64,000 bases of DNA from Egibacteraceae bacterium (GTDB taxonomy: Bacteria > Actinomycetota > Nitriliruptoria > Euzebyales > Egibacteraceae), in NCBI GenBank assembly GCA_030447925.1, contig JAUJNX010000002.1:434001-498000 (forward strand). The letters run 5' to 3'. Position 1 is the stretch's first letter, and each line of letters starts with the position of its first letter. The translations under genes were made by a program, and so were the position numbers. The notes beneath the pieces were generated by a model. That model was not told the origin of the DNA. It made no database searches and was given only the letters and a program-made list of their open reading frames with translations. Shown here in pieces: positions 1 to 9,125 of this stretch.

Positions 1-361
1 ACAGGTCGAAGTCCGCCGCGCCGGTGGCCGCCTCGACGACGAGGTCGTAGCTGCCGGGACCGGCGGCGTAGAACTCGACCGTCTCGGGGTTGGCCGCGGA
101 GGTCGCGTAGCCGACGTTGCCGGATGCGCCGTCGACGTACAGCTGGAGGTCCGCCGCACCCTCCCAGGTGAGGTCGACGGTCACCAGGCCCGCCCCGGCC
201 ACGGCCAGGGGGAAGCGCTGGTACTTGGCGCCGTCGGCGTCGACGGAGCCGCTGAAGTCCTCGGCCCGGGCGGGTGGCGCCAGGGGGATGAGTGTGGTGG
301 CGATCGCCAGCAAGACGACGCACGCGAGGGCGCGGAGATCGCGCCGTGACACGGTGCTCAT
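1..361 (-). CDS. Secreted protein with PPC-like beta domain, C-terminus cut by window edge
   Basis: An ATG at 361 opens a frame that runs off the left edge, so about 120 N-terminal residues are visible. Residues 1-33 form a signal peptide: a basic start with an RRD pair, a hydrophobic stretch LACVVLLAIATTLIPLA, and an ARA-ED cleavage site. The mature part is a beta-rich run that looks like a pre-peptidase C-terminal (PPC) or similar surface beta-sandwich domain, with alternating motifs such as LVTVDLTWEG and ADLQLYVDG. The gene is divergent from the exopolysaccharide locus and shares the 362-587 intergenic region with it. The protein is probably exported; its enzymatic or binding role cannot be seen because the rest is outside the window. 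Confidence 0.65.
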   Translation of the reverse strand, partial: MSTVSRRDLRALACVVLLAIATTLIPLAPPARAEDFSGSVDADGAKYQRFPLAVAGAGLVTVDLTWEGAADLQLYVDGASGNVGYATSAANPETVEFYAAGPGSYDLVVEAATGAADFDL

Positions 362-472
362 GGGGTTGGTTGACCTCCGGATCAGCCATACGCGGGAGGC
401 CCCGTCCCCAGATCGACCGATCGGGCAGCGAGGCACGCATGTGAGACTGGGCGCCGGGTGGGAGCCGGACAT

Positions 473-486
473 CCCCACAATTGGGG
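473..486. promoter_or_regulatory. Palindrome in the divergent promoter region
   Basis: CCCCACAATTGGGG (arms CCCCA and TGGGG, 4-nt centre) lies roughly midway between the divergent starts at 361 and 588. It is the most obvious symmetric element in this 226-bp gap, which has no gene of its own. It could be an operator for the exopolysaccharide operon; this is inference from position and symmetry only. Confidence 0.25.
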
Positions 487-587
487 AAGTCGGCGGCGTG
501 CGGGGCCGCGAGCATCGCGGTGGTCGTCAAGGAGTCCGCACCGGCCGCCGAAGGAGTGACCAGGTGCCGGGGTCCGGAGGTCGAGAC

Positions 588-1808
588 GTGAGCAGCGTGG
601 GCGCGGAGGCGCGCCCGGACCGCACGGAGGCACGGCCGGGCGCAGCGCGCCGCCGTGCCGGCCTGCCCGCGGGCGGACGGCCGCCGCTGTCGGCCGCGGC
701 GGGCGTCGTGGCGTTGGCGGTCGCGGGCGCGGTGCTCGGGGTGCTCGGCGCGGTGGTGGGCCTGCGCTTCCAGTCCCCGGTGTACGTCGCGACGGCCAGC
801 ATCCTGCTCTACCTCGACGACCCCGCGGAGGGGCTGCTCCAGGACTTCGTGCAGCAGCCCAACGCACCCGAGCGCTTCGTCGCGACCCAGGTCGACGTGG
901 CGCGCAGCCGGGCCGTGCTGGAGCAGGCGGCGGGGCGGGTCGGGTTCAACAGCGCGGAGGCGCTCGCCGAGGCGGTGAGCATCAGCCCGGGATCCACCAC
1001 CGACACCCTGTCGGTGGCGGGCAGGGCCGCCCGGCCCGACCTCGCCGCGGCGTACGCCGACGCCGTGGCCGAGTCCTACGTGGAGAACCGGCGCGCCGCC
1101 GCCGTGCAGGGCATCGACGACGCCGTGGAGGCCATCGCCGCCCGCCTCCAGGAGCTGGAGGCCCAGGCCGCCGCCGCCTCGACGTCGCCCCTGGCCCGCC
1201 AGGCGGCGGAGGCCGAGTACCAGCGCCTGTTCGGGCTGCGCGAGAACCTCGTGGTCCGCGCGGAGCTGCAGCAGGGACTGGCGGAGATCATCGCCCAGGC
1301 CGTTCCGCCCACCGCCCCCGTCAGCCCCCGGCCGGTGCGCACCGTCGCGGTCGCGCTGGTCCTGGGGACCCTCCTCGGCGCGGGCGCGGGGCTGCTGCGC
1401 CACCAGCTGGACGACCGCGTGCGGACGGCGGAGACGGTCGCCCGGCTGACCGGGCTGCCCGCCCCCGGGCCGCTGGTCGTGTCCCGCCGGGCGCTGTCGG
1501 CGCCGCGGACGGCGCCGGTCGACGACCACGCGCTGCGCCTGGCCGCACGGGTGGAGCAGGTGAGCGGCGCCCCCGTCCGGGTGGTGCTCGTCGCCCCGGT
1601 CGGCGCGGGCGAGGAACCGGCCGGCGAGCTGGTGGCCCACGTCCTGAGCGCCGCCCTGCGCCTGCAGGGCCGCGACGCGCTCGTCCACCAGGGCGACGAC
1701 CTTCCGGCGCCCGGGCACGTGCCCGCCCCCCGCGGCCGGGGCCGCGACCGCCCGCGGCGCCGGCGCGGTGTGCCTGGTCGCCCTGGCGGGGCAGACGCGC
1801 ACCGCTGA
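588..1808 (+). CDS. Wzz/polysaccharide co-polymerase-like chain-length protein (C-terminus frameshifted)
   Basis: GTG 588 is chosen because GGAGG at 576-580 precedes it by 7 nt. The protein has a basic Pro/Arg N-terminus, one membrane helix near residues 30-55 (VVALAVAGAVLGVLGAVVGL), a periplasmic Wzz-type domain (YVATASILLYLDD) with an Ala/Glu/Gln coiled-coil region, and a second helix (TVAVALVLGTLLGAGAGL), then a cytoplasmic tail. This is the topology of chain-length regulators of Wzx/Wzy-type polysaccharide export. After the C6 run at 1727-1732 the frame becomes Arg-rich and stops at 1808. Shifting one frame restores a sensible tail (VCLVALAGQTRTADLRDAA), resembling the nucleotide-binding-fold tail of Wzz/BY-kinase proteins. 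No intact kinase P-loop is seen. It is the first gene of the locus. Confidence 0.7.
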   Translation: MSSVGAEARPDRTEARPGAARRRAGLPAGGRPPLSAAAGVVALAVAGAVLGVLGAVVGLRFQSPVYVATASILLYLDDPAEGLLQDFVQQPNAPERFVATQVDVARSRAVLEQAAGRVGFNSAEALAEAVSISPGSTTDTLSVAGRAARPDLAAAYADAVAESYVENRRAAAVQGIDDAVEAIAARLQELEAQAAAASTSPLARQAAEAEYQRLFGLRENLVVRAELQQGLAEIIAQAVPPTAPVSPRPVRTVAVALVLGTLLGAGAGLLRHQLDDRVRTAETVARLTGLPAPGPLVVSRRALSAPRTAPVDDHALRLAARVEQVSGAPVRVVLVAPVGAGEEPAGELVAHVLSAALRLQGRDALVHQGDDLPAPGHVPAPRGRGRDRPRRRRGVPGRPGGADAHR

Positions 1809-1902
1809 CCTGCGCGACGCCGCGGCGGCGCTCGCGGCCCTCGCGCCCGGGCGCAGCGTGGTGGTCCTGGTGCACGCGCGGAGGCGCCGGCCCGGTCCTG
1901 AC

Positions 1903-3263
1903 GCCGCGACGGCGCCGGTCGCCGTCGCCGGGGCGGTCCCGGGGGCGGCGCCGCCCCGGACCGGGCGCAGGGCGGCGGTCCTGCGCGCCGGCTGGGGCAC
2001 CCTCCTGGGCAACGGCGCCGGGGCGGTCCTGCCGTTCCTGGTCACCGCCTGGCTCGGCACGGGTCGCGACACCGACGTGTTCTTCCTGGTCAACGGGGTG
2101 GTCACGACCGTCGCGACGGTCTTCGCCGTCGTCCTGGAGCGTGGTGTCGTGCCGTTCGCCGCCGGGCTCGGCGCGCCCGGGGCGCTGCACGCCCTCGTGC
2201 GCGCGATCGGCCGTCAGGCGGCGCTCGCCGCCGGGCTGGCCGGGGCCGCGACGAGCGCGGTGCTGGTCGCCGCGGTGGGCCCGGTCACGGGGCCGGGGAG
2301 CTGGCGCTGCGGCTCGCCCTCGTGCTGCTGCCGCTGCCCGCCCTGGCCGCCGCGAGCGCCGCGGCCGCCGGCGGGCTGTACGCGCGCGGCGTCTACCTCC
2401 TCCCGGCGGCGTCGGTGGCGCTGCGCGCGGGCGGCGGGCTGGTGGTGGGCCTCGTCGCCGGCCCCGCGCTGGGCGCGCCCGCGGTCGCGGCAGGCCTGGT
2501 CCTCGGCGAGGCCGCCCGGGCGCTGCTGCTGGACCGCGCGCTGCGCGACGTCCCCGCCGCGCGCCCGCCGCCGGCGCCCACCCCGCGGACGGCCCCGTCG
2601 CACGCCCCGGCCACGCGCCCGTCCACCGCCGCGTTCTGGCGCACCGTCGGTCCCCACACCCTGTCCATGGGCCTGGTCGTGACCACGCCGCTGGTCGACA
2701 AGGCGGTGGCGGCGCCGCTGGGCGCCGGCGCGGTCACCGTCGTCGAGCTCTGCGACAAGCTGTTCTACGCGCCGCTCGTCCTGGTGGGCGCGGGCATCGC
2801 GGTGGTGAGCGGGACGGCCTGGGCGGAGGCGCTGGAGCGCGGCGGCCCCACCGACGCCCTCCGGCGCGACTACGCCCGCAGCCAGGCCGGGGTCGCGGCC
2901 GCCGCCACCGCTGTGGCGCTGGTCTGCGCCGGCGCCCTCTGGCTGGCCGAGCCGCTGGCGCGCCGGCTGCTGGCCATCCCACCGGGCCTGCCGTTCGCCT
3001 CCACGCTGACCCTGTTCCTCGCCGGCCTGCCCTTCGCCGTCGTCGGCGACCTGGGCGTCCGCCTCGTCGTCGCGTTCCGCCGGACCTGGCTGATGGTCGG
3101 CAGCGCGGTGCTGATCGTCACCGTGAACCTCGCCGGCGACCTGATCGGCGCGGCCCTGCTGGGTCTGGACGGCATCGCCCTGGCCTCCACCGTCGCGCGG
3201 GCCGCCAACGCCGCGTTCGTGCTGGTCGTGACCTGGCGGCTGCTGCGCGGGCGGCCGGCGTGA
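1903..3263 (+). CDS. Polysaccharide flippase, MurJ/Wzx-like, broken by a frameshift
   Basis: This is a multi-pass membrane protein read in two frames. Codons to about 2295 give the first helices (GNGAGAVLPFLVTAWLG, VTTVATVFAVVLERG); after the GGGGCCGGGG stretch at 2290-2299 a one-base shift continues the protein to the stop at 3261-3263 with about ten more helices. The pattern TDVFFLVNG and the long antiporter-like helical array fit the MOP superfamily (MurJ/Wzx), which moves lipid-linked oligosaccharide across the membrane. No start codon separates it from the Wzz tail in the same frame, so either the two proteins are fused or another indel hides the true start; 1903 is nominal. The next gene starts inside its stop codon (GTGA). 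Confidence 0.6.
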
Positions 3264-4614
3264 GCCGGGCCTGGACCGCGGCGCTCCTGCTCGCCCTGCC
3301 CGCGGGCGCCTGGCCGCGACCTCCCCGGCGCTCGCCGCGGTGGCGGTCACGGCGGTGGTGGGCGGTGCGGCGCTGCTCGTGCTGCCCCGCGCGTGGCTGC
3401 CCGCGCTGGCGCTGGCCCTGGCGGCGCTGCTCCCGGTCACCTGGCTGCCGGTCCCCCGGGTGCTCGTGACCCTCAGCCCCGCCGTCGCCGTGATCGGCGT
3501 GTGGTGCCTGCGCCTGGCCGCCGCGGAGGCGCCGCTGCGGCTGCGGCGCCCGACCCCCGGGAGCCGGGCGCCCGCCCTGGTGGCCGTGGGGCTGGCCGGC
3601 TGGCTCGTCGCGTCGCTGCTGCTGACCCGCTTCGTGGGCACCGCCGTCGCCTGGACGGCGGGGTTCGCGGTGCTGGCCCTGCTGCCCGCCGCGCTCGCCC
3701 CGTTCGAGCCGGCCGCGGCCCGGCCGATCGTGTCCACCTGGACCGGGCTGGCGGCGGTCCTGGGGGTGTACGCGTCGCTGGAGGCGTGGGTGCTGCGCGA
3801 CAACCCGCTGCTCGGCTGGGCCTACCGGTCCGCGCCGGCGCCCGACGGCTTCGACCAGATCTGGTCGGTGTACCGGGCGACGACCACCATGGGCCACCCG
3901 CTGGTGAACGCGACCTTCTTCGCGGTCGCCCTGCCGCTGGCCGTCGACCGCGCCCTGCGCCACCGGCGGCCGCTGGACCTCGCCGCGGTCGCCGCGACCG
4001 GGGCGGGCCTGCTGGCCACCGGCAGCCGCGGTGCGCTGGTGGCCGGGGCGGTGGCGGCGACGGTGACCTGCGCGCTCGCCGTGCGCGACGCCGACGCCCG
4101 CCGATGGGCGCCCGCCGTGCTGGCGCTCGTCGCGGTGGGGGTCGTGGTCGGCGGCACGACGCTGCTGGCGCGCACGGCCAGCGCCGAGGGCCGGGACTCG
4201 CTCACCTACCGGATCGAGGTGCTCGGCGACGCGCTCGCCGTCGCGGGGGACAACGTCGCCTTCGGCGTCGGCCCGGGTGCCGCCGGGGTGGTCAAGGGCG
4301 AGGCGGAGCGCGGCGTCGCCGCGTTCCCCTACGAGAACGCCTGGGTGGAGATGGTGGTCGCGACGGGGGCACCCGGTGCGCTGCTGCTCGCGGTGCTGTG
4401 CGCCCTGGCGGCCCGGCGCGCCGCGCGCGCGGGCCGCGCGGGGGTGGCGGGGGCCGTCGTCGCCTACGCCATCACCGCCGCGACCTTCAACCTGCTCGAG
4501 GGCCACCGCCCGGCCCACGTGCTCCTCGGCGCGCTGCTGGTCGCCGCCGCCGGCCCGGCCCGCGCCGCCGTGCCCGCCGGCGTCAGCCCGCGCTTCCGAC
4601 CGGTGCCGGCGTGA
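3260..4614 (+). CDS. O-antigen ligase/polymerase family membrane protein (N-terminal frameshift)
   Basis: GTG 3260 overlaps the flippase stop. The first 17 codons (VSRAWTAALLLALPAGA) are in one frame; after about 3310 a one-base shift continues LAATSPALAAVAVTAVVGG to the stop at 4614. The uninterrupted part alone could start at GTG 3340. About ten membrane helices surround a large external loop, and the segment TGSRGALVAGAVAA matches the conserved region of Wzy_C-type O-antigen ligases and polymerases. FGVGPGAAG and YENAWVEMVVATGAPGALL are also typical of that family. The likely role is polymerisation or attachment of the polysaccharide made by this locus. Its stop overlaps the next start (GTGA at 4611). 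Confidence 0.7.
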
Positions 4615-5789
4615 CCGGCCTGCGGATCGGCATCCTCGTCCGCGCGCTGGGGGGCGGCGGCGCCGAGCGCACCGCCCGCGCGTGGGCGGAGGGGCTCGCG
4701 CGGCGCGGGCACGACGTCACCGTGCTGACCTACGAGGACCCGTCGCCCGGCGCGGCGGTGCCGGGGGTCACGCGGTTCCAGCGGACCGCGGCCGGCGCCC
4801 GCGAGCGCTGGACGGCGCTGCCCGGCTGGGTCCGCGACGTGACCCGGGAGCGGCGCCTGGACGTCGTCGTCGGGGTGATGGACTTCGCCAACCTCGTCGT
4901 CCTGGCCGCGGTCGCCCGCCGCACGGGCGGGGAGCCGCGTCCCGCCGTCGTGCTGACCGAGCACAACGTGCTCAGCGTCCTGACCCGCGCGGAGGGCGCG
5001 GCCGGGACGGGCAAGCGCGCGCTCGCCCGCGCGCTGTACCGGCGGGCCGACGCGGTGGTGGGGTGCTCGCACGCCGTCGCGACCGACCTGGCCGTGCGCT
5101 ACGGCGTGCCGGCGGACCGCCTGCACGTGCTGCTGGAGCCGATCGCGCGGGTCACCCCGCCGCGGGCCCGCCCCGCCCAGGCCGGGCGGCCCCTGCGCAT
5201 CGCGTTCGCGGGCCGCCTGGTCGCCCAGAAGCGCCCGGAGCGGGTGCTGGCGGTCCTGCGCGAACTCGGCGCGCGCGGCGTGTCCGCGTCGGCGGTCTTC
5301 ATCGGCGACGGCGACCAGCGCGCGCGGCTGGAGCGCGAGGCCGCGAGCGCCGGGCTCGACGTGGCGTTCCCCGGCTGGGTCGACGACTGGCAGCCGCTGG
5401 CGGCCGGTTGCGACTGCCTGCTGCTGCCCTCCGACGTGGAGGGGCTGGGGATGGTGCTGGTCGAGGCGGCGGGCATGGGCCTGCCCAGCGTCGCGCCGTC
5501 GCCGGCGCTGGGCGTCGCCGACGCGGTCGTGCCCGGCCTGACCGGCATCCTGTCCCTGTCGACCGCGCCGCGGGACCTCGCCGACGCCGTGCTGGAAGCC
5601 GTCGACCTGCCCCGCGACCCGGCCCTGGCCGCCGGCTGGCTGCGCCGCTTCGACCCCGACCACGGTGCGCGGCTGCTCGAGCGCGTCCTCACCGCTGCCG
5701 TCGAGCGCGCCCCCCGCGCCCCCCGTGCCGACCCAGCCCCCGGTGCCGACCCAGCCCCCGGTGCCGACCGTGCCGCCCGGCGTGGCTGA
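4611..5789 (+). CDS. GT4-family glycosyltransferase
   Basis: This is a 392-residue cytoplasmic GT-B enzyme. The N-terminal acceptor domain starts LRIGILVRALGGGGAERTA, the usual GT4 glycine-rich loop. The C-terminal Rossmann domain has IAFAGRLVAQKRPERVL, FIGDGDQRARLE and the sugar-nucleotide site PSDVEGLGMVLVEAAGMG with the E-x7-E pattern. GTG 4611 overlaps the previous stop by 4 nt, so translation is coupled. The last residues come from a short Pro-Gly-Ala-Asp tandem repeat at DNA level around 5725-5775, shared out of frame with the start of the next gene. It transfers a sugar to the growing lipid-linked oligosaccharide; the donor cannot be read. Confidence 0.8.
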   Translation: MTGLRIGILVRALGGGGAERTARAWAEGLARRGHDVTVLTYEDPSPGAAVPGVTRFQRTAAGARERWTALPGWVRDVTRERRLDVVVGVMDFANLVVLAAVARRTGGEPRPAVVLTEHNVLSVLTRAEGAAGTGKRALARALYRRADAVVGCSHAVATDLAVRYGVPADRLHVLLEPIARVTPPRARPAQAGRPLRIAFAGRLVAQKRPERVLAVLRELGARGVSASAVFIGDGDQRARLEREAASAGLDVAFPGWVDDWQPLAAGCDCLLLPSDVEGLGMVLVEAAGMGLPSVAPSPALGVADAVVPGLTGILSLSTAPRDLADAVLEAVDLPRDPALAAGWLRRFDPDHGARLLERVLTAAVERAPRAPRADPAPGADPAPGADRAARRG

Positions 5790-6815
5790 CGCGCCCACCC
5801 TGGTCCGCCACTACGGGCCCGGCCCCGACGACCCCGGCGGCATGTCGGCCGTGGTCGCCGCCTACCTCGCCCTGCCGCTGCCCCGCCACCGCATGGCGTC
5901 GACCGCCTCGTACCGCCCCGGCGCCCGCGCCGCGAGCCTCGCGCCGTTCCTCGGCGCCCTGGCCCGGCTGCTGGGGCCGGGCGGGGCCCCACCGGTGGTC
6001 CACGCCCACCTGTCCGAGGGCGGGTCGTTCCTGCGCGAGGGCGGGCTCGCGGCGGTGGCGGGGCTGCGCGGCGCGCGGGTGGTCGTGTCGCTGCACGGCG
6101 CGGACTTCGCGCCGTTCGCGGCCCGGTGCCCGCGGCTGGTGCGCGCCGTGCTGGCCCGCGCCGACGTCGTCGTCGCCCTGGGGCCGGCGGGGGCGGACGC
6201 GGTCGCGCCGCTGCTGGGACCCCGCACCCGGCTCGCCGTCGTCCCCAACCCGGTCGGCCTGCCGCCGCACCCGGGCCCGGCGGGCGACCGGCCGGAGACG
6301 GTGGTGTTCGCCGGGGAGGTGGGGCGGCGCAAGGGCGTCGACGTCCTCCTCGCCGCCTGGCCCCGGGTCCGCGCCGCGCGGCCGGGCGCGCGGCTGGTCC
6401 TCGCCGGGCCGCCCGGCGACGTCGCGCCCCCACCCCTGCCCGGCGTCGACGTGCTGGGCGCGCGCCCGCGCGCCGCCGTGGGCGACCTGCTGGCCGGCGC
6501 CCGCGCGGCGGTCCTGCCGTCGCGCGCGGAGGTGCTGCCCGTGTTCCTGCTGGAGGCGATGGCCGCGGCGCGGCCCGTCGTCGCCACGCCGGTCGGGGAG
6601 GTGGCGCACCTGGTCGACGGCGCGGGGGTGCTGGTCCGCCCGGGCGACCCCGCCGCGCTGGCCGGGGCGCTGGTGGACGTGCTGACCGACCCCGGCCTCG
6701 CGACCGCGCGGGGCGAGGCGGGCCGGAGGCGGGTGGCGGGGCCCACGCGCCCGCGGCCGTGGCGGCCGAGCTGGCCGCCCTCTACGACCCGCCCGGGCGG
6801 CGCAGCGTCACGTAG
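5782..6815 (+). CDS. Glycosyltransferase, GT4-like (C-terminal frameshift)
   Basis: GTG 5782 overlaps the previous gene by 8 nt. The protein has a GT-B layout: an acceptor domain with HYGPGPDDPGGMS and SLHGADFAPFA, then a donor domain with VVFAGEVGRRKGVDVLLAA, GPPGDVAPP and the PSRAEVLPVFLLEAMAAARP signature. Uninterrupted, the frame runs into nonsense to 6975; a one-base shift near 6740 (GGCGGGGCCC) instead gives AHAPAAVAAELAALYDPP and a stop at 6813-6815, the normal end for such enzymes. It converges with and overlaps the minus-strand methyltransferase by 34 bp. It is probably the second sugar-adding enzyme of the locus. Confidence 0.7.
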
Positions 6816-7540
6816 ACGCTCACCGTGCAGTAGCGCGCCAGCGGCGGGACCGCCCTGCCCACCCACCCCAGCACGGGCAGCAGACGCTTGTCGCCCCGGT
6901 TGGTCCGCAGCGACACGACCTCCAGCGGCGACCGCGCGAACGCGTCGCGGTACTCCGCGATCCCCCAGCCGTTGAGGCCGAGGTCGGCCAGGGTCGCGAC
7001 CTCGCGGCCGCGACGGCGGGCGCGCGCCACGACACCGCGCTCGCCCAGCACCAGGTGCGCCCAGGGGACGCGCAGCCCGGCCGCCCCGTGGTCGCCCCAC
7101 GGGCTGGGGTACAGCGGGCTGAAGCCGGCCAGCACCACCCCGCCGGGGCGGAGCCGGGCGGCGAGCGCCGCCAGCACGCCGGGCAGGTCCTGCACGTGCT
7201 CGAAGGTGTCCTTGGACACGACCGCGTCGAACCGGCGGTCGAGGTCGCCCACGTCGGCGGTGGCGAAGGCCAGCCGGTCGGCGAGCTCCGGGTGCGCCGA
7301 CGCGGCGTGCTCGCGGGCGAAGGCCACCCGCTCCGCGTCGAGGTCGACCCCCAGGACGCGGGCGCCGGCCCGGGCGAGCTGGACCGACAGCGCCCCGTGC
7401 CCGCAGCCCAGGTCCAGCACGTCGCGCCCGGCCAGGTCCGGCCGCCCGCCCATGCGCCGCCAGAACTCGTCGCTGTCCTCCAGCTGCCACGCGTAGTACG
7501 CCGCCGGGCTCAGGCCCTCGACGTCGTGCGGGACGGTCAC
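6782..7540 (-). CDS. Class I SAM-dependent methyltransferase
   Basis: GTG 7540 overlaps the upstream gene's stop (GTGA), giving 252 residues. Motif I is VLDLGCGHGALSVQL, followed by the acidic motif LGVDLDAERVAF, and motif IV-like DAVVSKDTFEHVQDLP, so this is a Rossmann-type small-molecule methyltransferase (Methyltransf_11/23-like). The C-terminal third (GLNGWGIAEYRDAF) is typical of methyltransferases found in polysaccharide clusters. The context suggests methylation of a glycan or lipid-linked sugar. It is co-transcribed with the WecG/TagA-like gene upstream of it on the minus strand. Confidence 0.75.
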   Translation of the reverse strand: MTVPHDVEGLSPAAYYAWQLEDSDEFWRRMGGRPDLAGRDVLDLGCGHGALSVQLARAGARVLGVDLDAERVAFAREHAASAHPELADRLAFATADVGDLDRRFDAVVSKDTFEHVQDLPGVLAALAARLRPGGVVLAGFSPLYPSPWGDHGAAGLRVPWAHLVLGERGVVARARRRGREVATLADLGLNGWGIAEYRDAFARSPLEVVSLRTNRGDKRLLPVLGWVGRAVPPLARYCTVSVYVTLRRPGGS

Positions 7541-8349
7541 CGGCGCGCCCCCGAGGACCGCAGGGCCAGCCGCCACGCGGCCACCGGCGCCCGCAGCAGG
7601 TAGCGCCGCCACAGCCGTCGCGGGTCGCGGGCCAGGCGGTGCGCCCACTCCAGCCCCAGGAAGCGCAGGTGCCGCGGCGCCCGCGGGGAGGCGCCGGCCA
7701 GGAAGTCCAGGGCGGCGCCGAAGGCCACGCCGACCCCGATGCCCGCGTCCGCGCCGTGGCGGGCGAGCCACTCCTCCTGGCGCGGCTTGCCCAGCGCGAC
7801 CACCAGCAGGTCGGTGCCGGCCGCGCGCACCTGGGCGGCCAGCCGCGCCATCGCCGCGGGATCCGCCAGCTCCGCGCGCGCGGGCGCCCACCAGCCGCTC
7901 ACGCGCAGGCCCGGCCCGTCCGCGAGCCGCTCCGCCAGCGCGCGGTGCACCTCGGGCCGCCCGCCCAGGAACCCGACGCGCGCACCGCGGTCCCGGGCGA
8001 CCTCCAGGACCGCGGGCAGCAGGTCGGACCCGGCGAGCTGCTCCCAGGGCCGTCCGGTGAGCAGCCGGGCGGCCCAGACCAGCGGGCGGCCGTCGAGCAG
8101 CACCAGCCAGCGCGCCGCCCCGCGCGGGGTCGGCAGGGGCCGGTCGCCGCCGAACACGTCGAGGTGGTCCAGGTTCGCCGAGGCGACCAGCAGCGGTGGG
8201 CCGGCCGCGGGCAGGTGCGCCGCGACCGCCGCCAGGAGGTCCCCGCGGTTGAGCAGGTCCACGCGCAGGCCGCCCAGCACGACCTGCGGACCCGCGACCG
8301 CATGCGTCGGCACGGATTCATCAATGTTGTCGATGGCCGCTCCCCCCAC
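7537..8349 (-). CDS. WecG/TagA/CpsF-family glycosyltransferase (GT26)
   Basis: This 270-residue protein carries the GT26 features: LLVASANLDHLDVF near the N-terminus (the family has a Thr/Asn-x-Asn-x-Asp-like active site), RVGFLGGRPEVHRAL, and the closing block LLVVALGKPRQEEWLARH with GVAFGAALDFLAG and APRHLRFLGLEWAHRL. Family members transfer N-acetylmannosamine(-uronate) or glucose onto undecaprenyl-linked GlcNAc. The annotated start is GTG 8349; a later GTG within the next 15 codons is possible because no clear Shine-Dalgarno precedes 8349. It overlaps the methyltransferase by 4 nt and diverges from the sugar transferase at 8445. Confidence 0.85.
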   Translation of the reverse strand: MGGAAIDNIDESVPTHAVAGPQVVLGGLRVDLLNRGDLLAAVAAHLPAAGPPLLVASANLDHLDVFGGDRPLPTPRGAARWLVLLDGRPLVWAARLLTGRPWEQLAGSDLLPAVLEVARDRGARVGFLGGRPEVHRALAERLADGPGLRVSGWWAPARAELADPAAMARLAAQVRAAGTDLLVVALGKPRQEEWLARHGADAGIGVGVAFGAALDFLAGASPRAPRHLRFLGLEWAHRLARDPRRLWRRYLLRAPVAAWRLALRSSGARR

Positions 8350-8444
8350 TCCCGCGATCCTCAGAACTCTCGACGCAGCGCGGCGGTCACCCGTTCCGGG
8401 TCGCGCGGCGGTCGGGTCCGGGCAGCTCTACGCGGGATCGGGTC

Positions 8445-9125
8445 GTGATGTTCATCGACGTCGCGCAGGACCTGCCGTCGACGGTCTTCGTCGGCGGCGG
8501 CACGGCGCCAGCGCCCCTCCGCGCGGGGGACGGCGGCTGGCCGAAGCGCGCGCTCGACGTGGTCGGCGCCGCGGCCCTGCTGCTGGTCTTCGCGCCGCTG
8601 CTGCTGGCGCTGGCGGCGCTGGTGCTGGTATCGGACGGACACGCGCCGTTCTTCACCCAGCAGCGCGCCGGGCTCCTGGGGCGGCCCTTCGCGCTGTACA
8701 AGCTGCGCACGATGGTCCCCGACGCCGAGGCGCGCAAGGCGGCCCTGGCGGACCGCAACGAGCGCACCGGGCCGGCGTTCAAGCTGCGCGACGACCCGCG
8801 AGTCACGCCGGTGGGGCGGTTCCTGCGCCGGACCAGCCTGGACGAGCTGCCCCAGCTGCTCAACGTCCTGCAGGGCCACATGTCCCTGGTCGGGCCCCGG
8901 CCCGCGACGACCGAGGAGGTGGCGGCCTACCTCCCCCGCCACCGCACCCGCCTTGCGGTGAAGCCGGGGCTCACCGGCCTGTGGCAGGTGACGGCGCGCG
9001 ACGACCCGGACTTCGAGCGCTGGGTCGAGATCGACCTGCGCTACATCCGCACGCGCACCCTGTGGCTGGACCTGCGGCTGCTGGCGCTCACGCCCCTGGC
9101 GCTGTTCCGCCACCCCGGCCGCTAG
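8445..9125 (+). CDS. Initiating phosphosugar (polyprenol-phosphate) transferase
   Basis: Bacterial sugar transferase family (PF02397) of 226 residues: one membrane helix/re-entrant segment (LDVVGAAALLLVFAPLLLAL), then the catalytic block FALYKLRTMVPDAE, VTPVGRFLRRTSLDELPQLLNVL, MSLVGPRPAT and KPGLTGLWQVTARD. The family moves a sugar-1-phosphate from a nucleotide sugar to undecaprenyl phosphate, the first step of exopolysaccharide synthesis. It lacks the N-terminal multi-helix and CoA-binding-like domains of WbaP/WcaJ, so it is the short PglC-like form. It starts GTG-ATG (8445/8448). It ends 4 nt inside the convergent gene, which belongs to the same family. Confidence 0.85.
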   Translation: MMFIDVAQDLPSTVFVGGGTAPAPLRAGDGGWPKRALDVVGAAALLLVFAPLLLALAALVLVSDGHAPFFTQQRAGLLGRPFALYKLRTMVPDAEARKAALADRNERTGPAFKLRDDPRVTPVGRFLRRTSLDELPQLLNVLQGHMSLVGPRPATTEEVAAYLPRHRTRLAVKPGLTGLWQVTARDDPDFERWVEIDLRYIRTRTLWLDLRLLALTPLALFRHPGR